Origin: Schlesneria sp.
GTDB taxonomy: Bacteria; Planctomycetota; Planctomycetia; Planctomycetales; Planctomycetaceae
NCBI GenBank assembly: GCA_028291515.1
Contig: JAQGHU010000057.1
Coordinates: 105,870-169,869, forward strand
Direction: 5' to 3'
Length of the DNA stretch: 64,000 nt
Position numbers and translations under genes: made by a program. Position 1 is the stretch's first letter; every line of letters starts with the position of its first letter. Below the pieces are notes generated by a model. That model saw only the letters and a program-made list of their open reading frames with translations. It was not told the DNA's origin and ran no database searches. This document shows positions 15,776 to 25,334 of this stretch, in pieces.

Positions 15776-18298
15776 ATGTCTTCTCAAGACTCTCATCCAA
15801 ACGATCTACAACCCCGCGCCCAGCGGAAACGCAAAAGGAGTTCTGCTGAACGCGGCTTGGCCTCGGACAGCGATCTGGCCGACCTAGCTAGCGTGTACCT
15901 TGAAACTCAGCATCGCCTTTGGCCGGAACTCGTCAAGAAAGGTATTGTTCCAGCCAAGTCGGAAGGCGTCATCCGCCAAATGGTGGAACAGTACAAGGAG
16001 TGTCATCAAGGTCACCAACTCGATGCATCCGCAGTTGCTAACCAGTATCGTGACTTACTCATCAAATTGGCCGCTGCCTACGCCCGATACAGCTGCGATA
16101 ACAGTTCCCCAACCTCGATTGTCGACCAAGTTGTCAACGCACTGGAGAAAGCGCATGAGCATGGTCGGTTCATCCCTTGGGAATTTATCTTCACTGATTA
16201 CTCCGTAAGCGGTCTCGATTCGGGCCGTCTTGGCTATCTGAATTGCAAGTCATTGATCAACGATCCGGGGAAGTCAATCGACACAGTTTACATCGACGAC
16301 TTTTCTCGTGCCTCCCGTGATTCGCTGGAATGGTGGAGGCTCGGCTGGTTTTGCAAACGAGTTGGAATGCGGATGTTCGGGGCTTCCGACGGCTTCGATC
16401 TATTTTCTCCCAACTGGGACATTTTCATCACAATTTATGGCCTGCTGAGTCGGCTCTTCATTCGCAACACACAGGAGAAAGTTGCTCGCGGCATGAAAGG
16501 GGCCGCACGAAGAAAGACTTGCCTGGGGAGGCCACCGCTGGGCTTGACTCGCAAGGCCGTACGAGGCGCGCAAGGCGAACCCGTTGTACGCGGCAACGGT
16601 AAGCCATTGTTTACATGGGAGATCGACCCAATTTCGCGCCAGATCGTTGAATTGCTGTTTCACCTCTTTGTCGACCTACGCCTGTCGGCCTACCAAATCT
16701 CTAAGCAATTCAATCAACAGAAAATTGATGGGACGGATACTTGGTCAGAGTCAACCGTGAAGAAGATGCTCTGGAACCCCGCTTACATTGGAGTTTTCAT
16801 TTGGAATCGAACGCGTCGAGAATACGACTACGAAAAAGAGAAGTTTGTCAAAGTTCGCAATGCTCGAAGCGAATGGATCGTCAACTATGCGCCGGAAAAG
16901 GCCATCATCCCGATGGAAAAATGGCGAGCTGCTCGTCGATTGCTTGCTCAGTCGAAACGAAAACCAGGCTCGCCTAAGCCCGTCAGCCGCAATCAAGCAC
17001 GCTCGACAACACTTTTCAGCGCGACGCTATTCTGTGCCTACTGCGGTCGAGAACTGACCTTGTATCGCTCTGCGGGCAAGTACAAGAACATGTTCTGTCA
17101 GAATGGCCGGGGAAGTGTGCATGGATGTGAACTCTGCACATCGAAGAGTACACGAGTTATCGAAGATTGCTTGCTGGGCTTTCTCCGGGTGGCGGTGCTG
17201 ACAGAGACGGCGATCGACGAACTGGTTGTCCGAGCAAACGAACACCTGAAGACTCTTGCGGCCACGCCGAAGATCGATGCTGCTCCAAATCGATCCAAGA
17301 TCGCTTCATTGCAAAAGAAGATCGACTTTTTACATCAGCGGATCGAGATCCTCACTGCGTCGGAAACTGAGCTTTGCGAAGGTTATGAACGACGGATCAA
17401 GCAACATCAAAAGGAGATGAATGAATTAAGGAAGCAAGTGAAGGCGGCTGACCAGGCAAATATGGCGGTGCCGACAAAGCTATCGAAGAAGAGTCTGCGA
17501 TCGTACCTGCCGGAGCTTCGAGCCATCTTGGATCAGGAAATCCCTGTCGCAGCAGAAGCTATTCGGAAGTTGACCGGGCCGATCTCGATTCGACAGGAAC
17601 CGATTCCCGGTAAGACACACGGTGCCCGTTGGATTGCCACGTTTTCCCCGGATTTACTCGCCTTTTTGCGTCACGTCACGCGGGGAAAGGATTATCCAGA
17701 TTCCATTACTTTGGAGTTCCTATGTCACGGAATCTGGACAATTCCCAAAAATGAGGTTGAGACGATTATTGAGCAGATTCCACGATACGAAGAGCTGGCA
17801 CAAAAGTTTAGAGAGCTTCGGAACAAAGGCGCGAGCGTCCAAAGCATCGCAGCCGCCCACGGTCTATGTTGGGACCAAGCGAAGATGGTTTTACATTTTG
17901 CGGAGACAGGAGAGAGACCGAAGTGGCCCAAAAAGCAGAAGAAGATCGCTACGACGCGACAACAAGTGAACAGGGAGAAATACAAGTCGATCTGCGCCGA
18001 GGTCAAACACCGAAGAGCTAAGCAAGAAACCTTCACGAAAATTGCGCAAGAACTAAATGCTTGCGAATCGACCGTTCGGCGGGCTTGGGACCACGTGCAT
18101 CTGAATCAGGTCAAAGATGCAGTCGCAATCGGAGCTACGCCCGACCGAGGTAAGAGTCCAAAGATTCCAGAAGCGAAAATTTGCGAATTGCATGATCTAT
18201 TGAAAGGGGACAAACTTTCCGTAAGGGAAATGGTCAGCAGAACAGGACTGAGTCAATCGACGGTTCGTCGTGAGAAGCAACGGATCAAAGATAGATAA
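15776..18298 (+). CDS. Large serine recombinase
   Basis: 840 aa from the ATG at 15776 (GGAGGTG five bases upstream; an in-frame start at 15740 lacks one). The first 95 residues are an unusual extension. The resolvase domain follows: YARYS with likely nucleophile Ser106 and Arg104, and the DDFSRASRD motif (174-182). Then the recombinase DNA-binding domain (RRKTCLGRPPLGL near 245-257), a zinc ribbon (Cys420, Cys423, Cys441, Cys451 or 454), a coiled coil (about 490-570), and a long C-terminal part ending in one or two helix-turn-helix units (SVREMVSRTGLSQSTVRREKQ). The family integrates, excises or inverts DNA. Typical members are 450-700 aa, so this is at the long end. It lies just inside the left end of the element, which also has a tyrosine integrase at the right. 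Confidence 0.9.
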   Translation: MSSQDSHPNDLQPRAQRKRKRSSAERGLASDSDLADLASVYLETQHRLWPELVKKGIVPAKSEGVIRQMVEQYKECHQGHQLDASAVANQYRDLLIKLAAAYARYSCDNSSPTSIVDQVVNALEKAHEHGRFIPWEFIFTDYSVSGLDSGRLGYLNCKSLINDPGKSIDTVYIDDFSRASRDSLEWWRLGWFCKRVGMRMFGASDGFDLFSPNWDIFITIYGLLSRLFIRNTQEKVARGMKGAARRKTCLGRPPLGLTRKAVRGAQGEPVVRGNGKPLFTWEIDPISRQIVELLFHLFVDLRLSAYQISKQFNQQKIDGTDTWSESTVKKMLWNPAYIGVFIWNRTRREYDYEKEKFVKVRNARSEWIVNYAPEKAIIPMEKWRAARRLLAQSKRKPGSPKPVSRNQARSTTLFSATLFCAYCGRELTLYRSAGKYKNMFCQNGRGSVHGCELCTSKSTRVIEDCLLGFLRVAVLTETAIDELVVRANEHLKTLAATPKIDAAPNRSKIASLQKKIDFLHQRIEILTASETELCEGYERRIKQHQKEMNELRKQVKAADQANMAVPTKLSKKSLRSYLPELRAILDQEIPVAAEAIRKLTGPISIRQEPIPGKTHGARWIATFSPDLLAFLRHVTRGKDYPDSITLEFLCHGIWTIPKNEVETIIEQIPRYEELAQKFRELRNKGASVQSIAAAHGLCWDQAKMVLHFAETGERPKWPKKQKKIATTRQQVNREKYKSICAEVKHRRAKQETFTKIAQELNACESTVRRAWDHVHLNQVKDAVAIGATPDRGKSPKIPEAKICELHDLLKGDKLSVREMVSRTGLSQSTVRREKQRIKDR

Positions 18299-18518
18299 GG
18301 ATTTCCTAAATTGCTACAGTTTCATTCGCTTTGTTTGCGAGATTAGCCGCCCCGAAAGTGGTAGGCACCGTCGGGCAATTTTCTTGGTCCAGGCTCTCCA
18401 GTTGTCTCGGGGAACTTGGACCAGGTCATCTATTCGGGCAGCCAAGACTTCTTCACGGACGAGAATGACCTTCATTCCGTTGCATCGATTATGTGTCGAC
18501 ATTGATTGGGGAAAAACT

Positions 18519-19220
18519 ATGGGTATCTACCGTCGAGCATTTCATCGCATTGGTTACGAACTTGACCAGATGCGCGAGTACGTGTTGACCGTCAGTGGTG
18601 CTTTACGGACGGTTCATGAGCGGCACGTGAAAGAGATTCGCGAACGAGCCAAGTGGATGGACCCGGACGAAGCCCAAGAGTTGTACAACGACTCGGCAGA
18701 AGACGACATCAGTCTGGGTGACCTGTTCCCGGCTCTCAGCGCGAGTTCAACGCTTGTGGCAATCATGTCGTTTTTAGAGCATCAGCTCGTTTACATTTGC
18801 AGGGAGGTTGAATCAGCCAGGACTGGAAAGCCTTCGAGTTTCAAACCGAAGAATCCAGTCCTGAAGAACTGCGTCGATCATTTGGGCAAGTACGGCATTA
18901 CCGTTTCGATGGCCAATCCAGAATGTGCAGCAGTGACCAATCTGCAAGAGACCCGCAATGCCATAGTTCATCAGCTGGGCGAACTTGATTACGACGAGGT
19001 GACCCAAAAAAAGGATCGTGGATTCAAGGTGTATTCGTTCCTTAATGGAAGAAGTGATGCGAAAGTAATTGAGCAACACTTGGAAGGGCCTCTCAAGATT
19101 GTCCTGACACACCCGTTCTGCCTGGAGGCAATCGAAGGAGTTCGCAATTTCCTGAACCAGATTGTCGCCCTGGTTCCAAAGGGATTGTACAGCACGCTCA
19201 ATGATGAACGCGACCGATAA
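18519..19220 (+). CDS. HEPN-like protein of unknown function
   Basis: 233 aa from the ATG at 18519 (TGGGGAAAAACT before it). The open frame extends back to 18270, but that part overlaps the recombinase end and looks non-coding. Mostly helical; residues 74-100 form a hydrophobic helix. At 145-151 lies TRNAIVH, an Rx4H arrangement (Arg146, His151) on a helix, which is the catalytic signature of HEPN ribonucleases found in toxins and in defence proteins. The fold call is inferred from this motif and helical content. If right, it may be an RNA-cutting effector. It stands alone on the plus strand, convergent with the HNH-AAA-hsd operon that ends 160 bases away, so a shared role in defence is possible. 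Confidence 0.6.
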   Translation: MGIYRRAFHRIGYELDQMREYVLTVSGALRTVHERHVKEIRERAKWMDPDEAQELYNDSAEDDISLGDLFPALSASSTLVAIMSFLEHQLVYICREVESARTGKPSSFKPKNPVLKNCVDHLGKYGITVSMANPECAAVTNLQETRNAIVHQLGELDYDEVTQKKDRGFKVYSFLNGRSDAKVIEQHLEGPLKIVLTHPFCLEAIEGVRNFLNQIVALVPKGLYSTLNDERDR

Positions 19221-19380
19221 CCACCATCTTCAGTCGGTGCGAACTGATCTCACGAGAACTAGATCCCGGTCCACAGCTAGGATGGATTAATGTGGCTCGG
19301 GGGATGCCTATGAATGCAAGAAGCCCAATTAAGGTTGCTGCGGCGCGGCACAGGATAGTCCCGGAAGATTCGGTATGAGT

Positions 19381-20424
19381 CTATCGATCGTACGTGATGC
19401 GGCTGAGCAGGCCAATAATGTGACCGTTCTGCTTGTTGAACTCATCCAAGATCACATCAAAGTAGGCAGACTTCAGGAAAGCACGATCGCTTAATCCCCA
19501 AGCTCGCATGATTCGGCAGTAACTGGCAAGCGCGTCGCGTAAACTCGCTTCATCAGTCACGTCCTTTTCGCGCGCAAAAGCACCGAATTCTTCAAGCCAC
19601 TTCTGCCAATGCGGATCGAGCACGTCGCGACGATACCGCGTACTTAGATCGAATAGCTCTTCCCATGTTGTAGCTTCCTCGAATGATGGCAAAAAGGCGA
19701 TTTGCCAGCTAGGAGTAATTCCATCTGGCGGACCAAGAGGCACCGTCCCTATTAGGGAAATTGTAAAGCACTGAGCGCCGTATGGATTGAGAACTTTTCG
19801 TCGAATGCCACCACCAGTCATCAGTGGGTCCGCTGTTCCCTTGTAGCGACTATTGCATTTGTGTCCCATCGGTACAAGATTCCAAAGATTCGCCGCCGCA
19901 AACGGATATTGGCTCTTTGGCAAATAGTGATCGTCGTCTTCGCGTGGGGCACCTGGCGCGTCGAAGTACTCCAGCCCGCAAAAGGGGCACAGCTTCGCGT
20001 CGCTTCGCTTGTAAATTGTTTGGTAGTGAGAATCACGAATTTCCAAGCTTGTTAGCAAGCCAAAGGCACATGTGAACAGATCCTTTGCTGGCTCACGTAT
20101 AGTTTCCGGGAGAGAGTCAATACGTTTGCATGATCTCCGACCGCACAACACACGCCGAATTTGGTTTTGACTTACGAGAGTCTCCAGTACCCTCTGTCGC
20201 TCGGCATCGGAGAGGCCTTTCAATGCATTAGTGTAGGTCTTCAGCTTGTCACGAAGTCCGTGTTTCAGCTTCAGCTTCTCGCGATACTCGTCAGGAATGA
20301 TCAGAGGCCACTTAGGTAACGTCTTTTTTAAATCTAGTTCCCTATGCACTTGCATCAGAGTTTGAGCAAGACACCAATGTAACCAGTTTCCATTTGTCGC
20401 TTCGGGAGGGTAATTGTAAAGCAT
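19381..20424 (-). CDS. HNH endonuclease, PtuB-like
   Basis: 347 aa. A helical N-terminal half is followed by an HNH nuclease core: Cys146-x2-Cys149 (LCPFCG), the DDDHYLPKS motif with His166, Asn182 in NLWNLVPMGHKC, and Cys190-Asn191 with Lys195 (CNSRYKG). The four cysteines should hold a structural zinc and the His/Asn residues bind the catalytic metal. It is the last gene of a minus-strand operon, starting four bases after the stop of an ATPase gene. An ATPase followed by an HNH protein is the layout of Septu (PtuA-PtuB) defence systems. Here the pair is joined to hsdM and hsdS, so the HNH protein is the only nuclease of the cluster that I can see. Confidence 0.85.
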   Translation of the reverse strand: MLYNYPPEATNGNWLHWCLAQTLMQVHRELDLKKTLPKWPLIIPDEYREKLKLKHGLRDKLKTYTNALKGLSDAERQRVLETLVSQNQIRRVLCGRRSCKRIDSLPETIREPAKDLFTCAFGLLTSLEIRDSHYQTIYKRSDAKLCPFCGLEYFDAPGAPREDDDHYLPKSQYPFAAANLWNLVPMGHKCNSRYKGTADPLMTGGGIRRKVLNPYGAQCFTISLIGTVPLGPPDGITPSWQIAFLPSFEEATTWEELFDLSTRYRRDVLDPHWQKWLEEFGAFAREKDVTDEASLRDALASYCRIMRAWGLSDRAFLKSAYFDVILDEFNKQNGHIIGLLSRITYDR

Positions 20425-20428
20425 CGCA

Positions 20429-22024
20429 TCAGTTTCCTGGTGCTTCTGGCAATTGCATCATTCGCTCGATGAGTAGCGCCTTCTGAACGGAATTTCCGAG
20501 CCTCTTGATCGCATTTTGCAGTTCCTCTCGGTTCGTTGACGTTTTCAGCATCTCGATTTCGGCCAGCGAGAGTTTGGAAATAGGTGGAACGACTCCGAAG
20601 CATTCTTCGACGATAGTGTCGAACGTCGTACCATATGTTTCGATGGATGGGTTCTGAACAACGACTTTCCCATCCGCCTTCGAGAAGATAAAGACTCGTT
20701 CCCGCGACATGTCTGAGGGTACAAAAGGCGCGTGTGTCGTGAGTAGGCATTCCTGTTCGGACGCAGGCGTAGGAGCACCACGCTTGCCAGCGTTTGTAGG
20801 AAGTCCCATCACTTTAGAAATAAATTTGACACGCCACTGAGGATTGAAGTGCGACTCAGGCTCGTCAAGAAGAAACAGGACGCCCGAAGTTCCCTGCATG
20901 AGCATCATGCCAAGAAGTTGGCAGAGTTGGTGCTCGCCATCGGATAGCGACACATAGTCGACGATACTGTCATCGATTCGTGAAATGAATTTCACTTGCT
21001 CAAATCGAAATACCTTGTCATCGTCTGCCGGCTCAGGGAGTCGCGCTGCGAAGTGCCGTTCACGTGTCTCTTTGCGCACACGCTGCCGGGTCTTCTTCGG
21101 TATGGCGAGATCATTCAACATTGCGAGTTTGTGAAAAGCCCGATAAAGATCCAATGCACTTTTCCAATAGTGCCGAAACGCCTTCCGGGTCTCTTCGTTG
21201 ATCCAAAAGTCGAAAGTAAATGTCTTGGTCTTCTCTTCAAACAGATAGCATGTCGAGCATTTCTTGAGATTCTCCAGGTACTCGGACAGTTCGTCGGTTA
21301 GCTGGACTTCGTTGGTAACGGCACTGTGGTTCAACTGGACGATGCAGCGGCAGGAATGCAGTCGTTCGACTCGCGCCTCATCCAGGAGCGCATCGCGTTG
21401 TTCCTCTGTTCCAAATAACATATTTGCAACTAGAACTTCCAGGTTTGTGCCGTAATCGATCAGCATGAGTCGCGTGTCAGCGACTGTATTACTGCGAGTA
21501 GCCTCATTGAGCGCCGTCCTTCCGACTTCATCGGCATAGCCGCCTCGACTAACGAGGAAGGGAAGACTTAGCGTCTCATTATCGCCGGAGGTGTAACCAA
21601 CAATTCGAGTAGGAAGCAGACTTCCAGTCGCTTGATCATTCAGGTCACACTCCGTCCATTCTTCCTCAGTCTTTCTCTTGACACTCAAGACCGGCTTCTT
21701 ACGTTTCCCGGCATAGTTACGAGAAATCATTACGTGGACTGGAGGGGAAGAAGGCACCGGTCGAATAAGATATTCAATCTCAAACAAGTTGTCAGGATTT
21801 GCTTCGAGCCGTTCTTCCATAGGCACGACTGCGTGACAGACAGATTGAAACACTTCTGCGAGGACTTGCATTAGCTGAGACTTGCCCGACCCATTTGGGC
21901 CGATGAGGCAGAGCGGGTCAAATCGGTCGAACTGAGAGTCGGACATGCGGAAAACACGATTGAACCCATCTAGCAGGCCGCCGCAGGTGCGAGCCGAGAT
22001 GATGTGGATACGTATGAGCTTCAT
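20429..22024 (-). CDS. AAA/ABC-type ATPase of a restriction-associated system (PtuA-like)
   Basis: 531 aa with an SMC/ABC-like ATPase head split by a long insert: Walker A GPNGSGKS (42-49), a signature-like SLSDGEHQ (359-366), Walker B FLLDEPESHFNP starting at 384, and a switch His431 in LLTTHAPFVPS. This is the pattern of OLD-like or PtuA ATPases rather than of transporter subunits. NCBI-style names for similar proteins include restriction system-associated AAA family ATPase, from memory. Its ATG overlaps the hsdS stop as ATGA, and the HNH gene follows after four bases, so the four proteins are probably made in fixed ratio. A likely role is sensing invader DNA and controlling the HNH nuclease. 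Confidence 0.88.
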   Translation of the reverse strand: MKLIRIHIISARTCGGLLDGFNRVFRMSDSQFDRFDPLCLIGPNGSGKSQLMQVLAEVFQSVCHAVVPMEERLEANPDNLFEIEYLIRPVPSSPPVHVMISRNYAGKRKKPVLSVKRKTEEEWTECDLNDQATGSLLPTRIVGYTSGDNETLSLPFLVSRGGYADEVGRTALNEATRSNTVADTRLMLIDYGTNLEVLVANMLFGTEEQRDALLDEARVERLHSCRCIVQLNHSAVTNEVQLTDELSEYLENLKKCSTCYLFEEKTKTFTFDFWINEETRKAFRHYWKSALDLYRAFHKLAMLNDLAIPKKTRQRVRKETRERHFAARLPEPADDDKVFRFEQVKFISRIDDSIVDYVSLSDGEHQLCQLLGMMLMQGTSGVLFLLDEPESHFNPQWRVKFISKVMGLPTNAGKRGAPTPASEQECLLTTHAPFVPSDMSRERVFIFSKADGKVVVQNPSIETYGTTFDTIVEECFGVVPPISKLSLAEIEMLKTSTNREELQNAIKRLGNSVQKALLIERMMQLPEAPGN

Positions 22025-23748
22025 TCCCCACGCCTCTGAAACTTCATCGCGCTGGTTGATTCATCAAATACCTGTTCAAGCTCAGGCTGTTTATCAAGCA
22101 ACGCGAAGATGGCGTCCTTGAGCTCTTCATAATCGCCGGGGATGTCCTGACGTAGGTCATCGAAGGTGAATGGCTTGCCATTTACGGTTTTAATCCACTC
22201 CTTTACTGTCTCTCTGACGCTTTGATGCATGGCCAGCCTCGTCTTATTGTTCAGTCCTTTGATTTTCTCTTTGCGTTCTTGTTCTCGACTCACTGAGATT
22301 TGTTCGAGCAAGAGGGAAGCAGGCTCGTCATTTGGATTTTGTGGAACCAGTTCCCCTCGAAAAGCCTTGGTAAGGATGGACTGGTCCAGTTGCGCTAGGG
22401 CCAATTCAGATGCCTCGTATGCCTTATGAAGCTCATTGAAGGACGGATCCCAATTGTCAATCAGCTCGGTTATCGCCTGTTGTTCAGAGAGCGGAGCAAG
22501 TGCGATTGGCGTCCGTCGGACGTCAACCACATTGATGATCGGCATGTCGATTCCGCGAGATTTGCCGAGCAACCAGTTTTGGGTTTGAGGCGCAGTGAGC
22601 GTACCGGCGAGATACTGTGTGGTAATTACGCTAGAAGGCCTGAAGCGCACAGTCGCCCGCCCCATATTGCTGCCCGCTAATGCGTCTGGCACGATAGCAA
22701 CCTTAGTGTGTCGAATGATTCCGAGAAGTACATCGCCGCCTTGGAGGGCTGAGCGGCAGTATTTGTCGGCTATCTGTGCTGAAGTCTTCCAGAGTTGATC
22801 GACGAGGATTTCCCCGTCTTGAATGTCGAGTCCGCGAACGTATGGAACACCTTCATTGAGGTTAGGGCCGGGTTGAACAATTCCATACACAATATCGATA
22901 CCCGGTTCCACGACTTCATCAGCGGCCGCCCAGACCCAATTGTCAGGTAGTTCTGATAAGTGGGACGACTCAGATTCAGTCAGCGGTGCGGGTTCCTTAT
23001 ATTTAGCCTGCCAGTTTTCGGGCGGGACTTTGCCTTTGGAATCGTATTTAACAAGTTCGGCTTGTTCCCATTTCTGGCGGCGTTCCGTACGAATTAGTTG
23101 GAGGAGATTAGCAGCAGGTTCAATATCAGGGTTTCGCTTACGCCAGTTGGCGGTGAGATCACCTTGGAAAGCGGCGGCTAACAGGCTCTGGCGGAATTGA
23201 TCCAGCAGTGGTCCCACTTGCGCGATTGTCTCTCGTGCCTTCCGACTCCGGTCCTGTAACGCCTCAACCTTGCTAACGATTCGGCGCTGCTCGGCCAGCG
23301 GCGCTAACGGAAATTCAATCTCACCCAAAGTCGTTGCACCGATTCGCGGTAAATTGATTCCGTTGGAATTCTGAGTTGCGTAATCGATCGTGGATTGGTG
23401 CGATAGGAAATAAAGCAGATAGCAGCTATCCAGTTCACACATCTGCGGGAAGACGAGAATGTCTGTGGAACAGACTCCGCCAAAATTAGGTCGGCAGACC
23501 TTATTGAGATATGGTCGCAATTTTCCGTAGAGTACATCTCCGGCGCGAAAAACTGCTTTTGTGCTTTTGACGGACGTCGCATCGCCTGTGCCAATGATGC
23601 GGTTTGTTGCGCTAGCGATGTGTTCCAGGCCAATGTACTTTGAGTCTCTAAATGCACTGGGTTCAGCTTTTTCAGCTGACGGCACAACAACATCCGCGAG
23701 ACGCACGATTTCCCATCCGGGCGGAATATCGGCATGGCTCCGATTCAT
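22021..23748 (-). CDS. hsdS: Type I restriction-modification specificity subunit
   Basis: 575 aa. Two target recognition domains are visible, each opening with a PxGW/PDNW-type start (PPGWEIVRLADVV at residue 9; LPDNWVWAAADEVV near 267) and each ending in the conserved LAPLAEQRRI (148-157) or LAPLSEQQAI (near 418) segment that starts the spacer helix. The two domains differ in sequence, so the recognition site should be bipartite and asymmetric. A C-terminal addition (about 500-575) is helical and not part of the minimal HsdS; it might bind the downstream ATPase or HNH protein, which is a guess. Overlaps hsdM and the ATPase gene by ATGA at both ends. Confidence 0.92.
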   Translation of the reverse strand: MNRSHADIPPGWEIVRLADVVVPSAEKAEPSAFRDSKYIGLEHIASATNRIIGTGDATSVKSTKAVFRAGDVLYGKLRPYLNKVCRPNFGGVCSTDILVFPQMCELDSCYLLYFLSHQSTIDYATQNSNGINLPRIGATTLGEIEFPLAPLAEQRRIVSKVEALQDRSRKARETIAQVGPLLDQFRQSLLAAAFQGDLTANWRKRNPDIEPAANLLQLIRTERRQKWEQAELVKYDSKGKVPPENWQAKYKEPAPLTESESSHLSELPDNWVWAAADEVVEPGIDIVYGIVQPGPNLNEGVPYVRGLDIQDGEILVDQLWKTSAQIADKYCRSALQGGDVLLGIIRHTKVAIVPDALAGSNMGRATVRFRPSSVITTQYLAGTLTAPQTQNWLLGKSRGIDMPIINVVDVRRTPIALAPLSEQQAITELIDNWDPSFNELHKAYEASELALAQLDQSILTKAFRGELVPQNPNDEPASLLLEQISVSREQERKEKIKGLNNKTRLAMHQSVRETVKEWIKTVNGKPFTFDDLRQDIPGDYEELKDAIFALLDKQPELEQVFDESTSAMKFQRRGE

Positions 23749-25127
23749 TCTGAATCCCCCAACAATTCCGTGAGGGCATCCATTTCTTCCAATGCGATGG
23801 CCAGTCGCTCGCGAATCATCGCTGCGATTGATTCTGGCTCATGTGTTTCTTCACGGTCATTTCCGGCGTCATCCTTGAGCCAGTTGATATCAACGTTGTC
23901 CCCTCGTTTCTTGACATCTTCACGACCAAAACAGCGAAAGCGACCGTTCTCGCCCTGATCCGTCCGCTTGCTGGTGCCGTCTGATTTCTTGCCGAACGCT
24001 TTTTCAAACTCGTCGAAGTGCTTCTGCGTCAGCGGAGTGCGTTTACCGAATGCTGGCATTCTGGTTCGCAAGTCGTACACCCAAAGCTGTTTTGTGTTGC
24101 CGCGATCTTCCTTGCCGCGAGTAAAGAACAGCACGTTGGTCTTCACCCCGTGGGCGTAGAAGATTCCCGTCGGTAGCCGCAGGATAGTATGGAGGTTGCA
24201 CTTCTCCATCAGGTCGGCCCGAATCTTAGTCCCTATTCCTTCCTCGAAAAGGACGTTGTCTGGAACAATGATGCCTGCTCGACCACCCGGCTTTAAGCAC
24301 GAGTAAGCGAGCTGAAGAAATGCAAATTGCTTGTTTGAGGTCGGGTACTTGAGATCGGTCCGAAGTGGCCGGTCTGCTCCTTTTTTGCTCCCGAATGGTG
24401 GATTCGTTACGACCAAGTCGACTGGTGGTAAAACTATTCCGTCTCTCGCGAGTGCATCACCCAAGATCAATTCGCCAGGAATGTTATGTAGAGAGGCATT
24501 CATTAACGCCAGCCGATGTGTATCTCGGACTATTTCGACACCAAAAAACGTTGCCTTGCCATCCGCCACAGCTGAGTTTGCAGAAACGAAAAAACCACCA
24601 GTTCCCATTGCAGGATCGACAATCGTTTCACCGGCATGAGGTTGGAGAATGCGAATGATAGAATCGACCAATGGGCGTGGAGTGAAGTATTGACCAGCTC
24701 CGGATTTGAGGTCCGACGCGTTTTTCTGCAACAATCCCTCGTAGACATCGCCCAATCCCTCGCGACCAACCGCATGCCACTCAAGACGGCCAATCTCCGT
24801 CACAAGTTTTTCCAGGCTTTCGGGACGACACAAAAATGTCGTTGGATTCGTGAAGATTTGTTTGATTCGGCCTTGGCCCTTAGTGCCGAGGTCATCAAGC
24901 ATGTGAAGATACCGGCCGTATTGGGCCTCAGGGTCACCTGACAGTTCGACGAGATTACTCCAACGACATCCGTCGAGCAGAGTTTTTTCGGTACCGGTTT
25001 CTTCTGCCATCTTCAAAAACAACAAGTACGTCAATTCATTGACGTACTGGTGATAAGAAATTCCTTCGTCGCGCAGGATGTCGCACAGTTTCCAGACTTT
25101 AGCAACGATATTGTGAACGTCGGACAT
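23745..25127 (-). CDS. hsdM: Type I DNA adenine methyltransferase subunit
   Basis: 460 aa. An N-terminal helical domain (residues 1-130) is followed by the N6-adenine methyltransferase domain: GQYFTPR (145-151), SAM-binding DPAMGTGGF (171-179), and catalytic NPPF (242-245). It methylates adenine in the site chosen by HsdS. First gene of the hsdM-hsdS-AAA-HNH operon; 207 bases of non-coding DNA precede it and presumably hold the promoter. No hsdR helicase-nuclease gene is found anywhere in the element or in the rest of this window, which is the unusual feature of the cluster. The methylase motifs are intact, so the host genome is probably methylated. Confidence 0.95.
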   Translation of the reverse strand: MSDVHNIVAKVWKLCDILRDEGISYHQYVNELTYLLFLKMAEETGTEKTLLDGCRWSNLVELSGDPEAQYGRYLHMLDDLGTKGQGRIKQIFTNPTTFLCRPESLEKLVTEIGRLEWHAVGREGLGDVYEGLLQKNASDLKSGAGQYFTPRPLVDSIIRILQPHAGETIVDPAMGTGGFFVSANSAVADGKATFFGVEIVRDTHRLALMNASLHNIPGELILGDALARDGIVLPPVDLVVTNPPFGSKKGADRPLRTDLKYPTSNKQFAFLQLAYSCLKPGGRAGIIVPDNVLFEEGIGTKIRADLMEKCNLHTILRLPTGIFYAHGVKTNVLFFTRGKEDRGNTKQLWVYDLRTRMPAFGKRTPLTQKHFDEFEKAFGKKSDGTSKRTDQGENGRFRCFGREDVKKRGDNVDINWLKDDAGNDREETHEPESIAAMIRERLAIALEEMDALTELLGDSE

Positions 25128-25334
25128 GAACAGTTGCCATTCTCAAGCTGTGATTGCAAGTCTCTGCAAAGAGAAGCGAGACCTACACCACACGACCTCT
25201 CGGTGGCACTTCAGCGATGAGAACTCCGTTCAAGCTGTGCGTTCCGTCACTCGCGACTCGAAACACTACTCTACCACAGTTTAGCAAGTGTAGTCACCCA
25301 AGCCGTCGCGTTGTTCACGGCCTTCCGTTGCCCT

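Noticed and set aside
18270..18518. N-terminal extension of the HEPN-like protein
   Set aside because: It overlaps the end of the serine recombinase, lacks a ribosome site and is not protein-like; the ATG at 18519 is preferred.
19381..25127. Reading the operon as an ordinary complete type I restriction system
   Set aside because: No protein with HsdR helicase and PD-(D/E)XK motifs is present; the HNH protein is not an HsdR.
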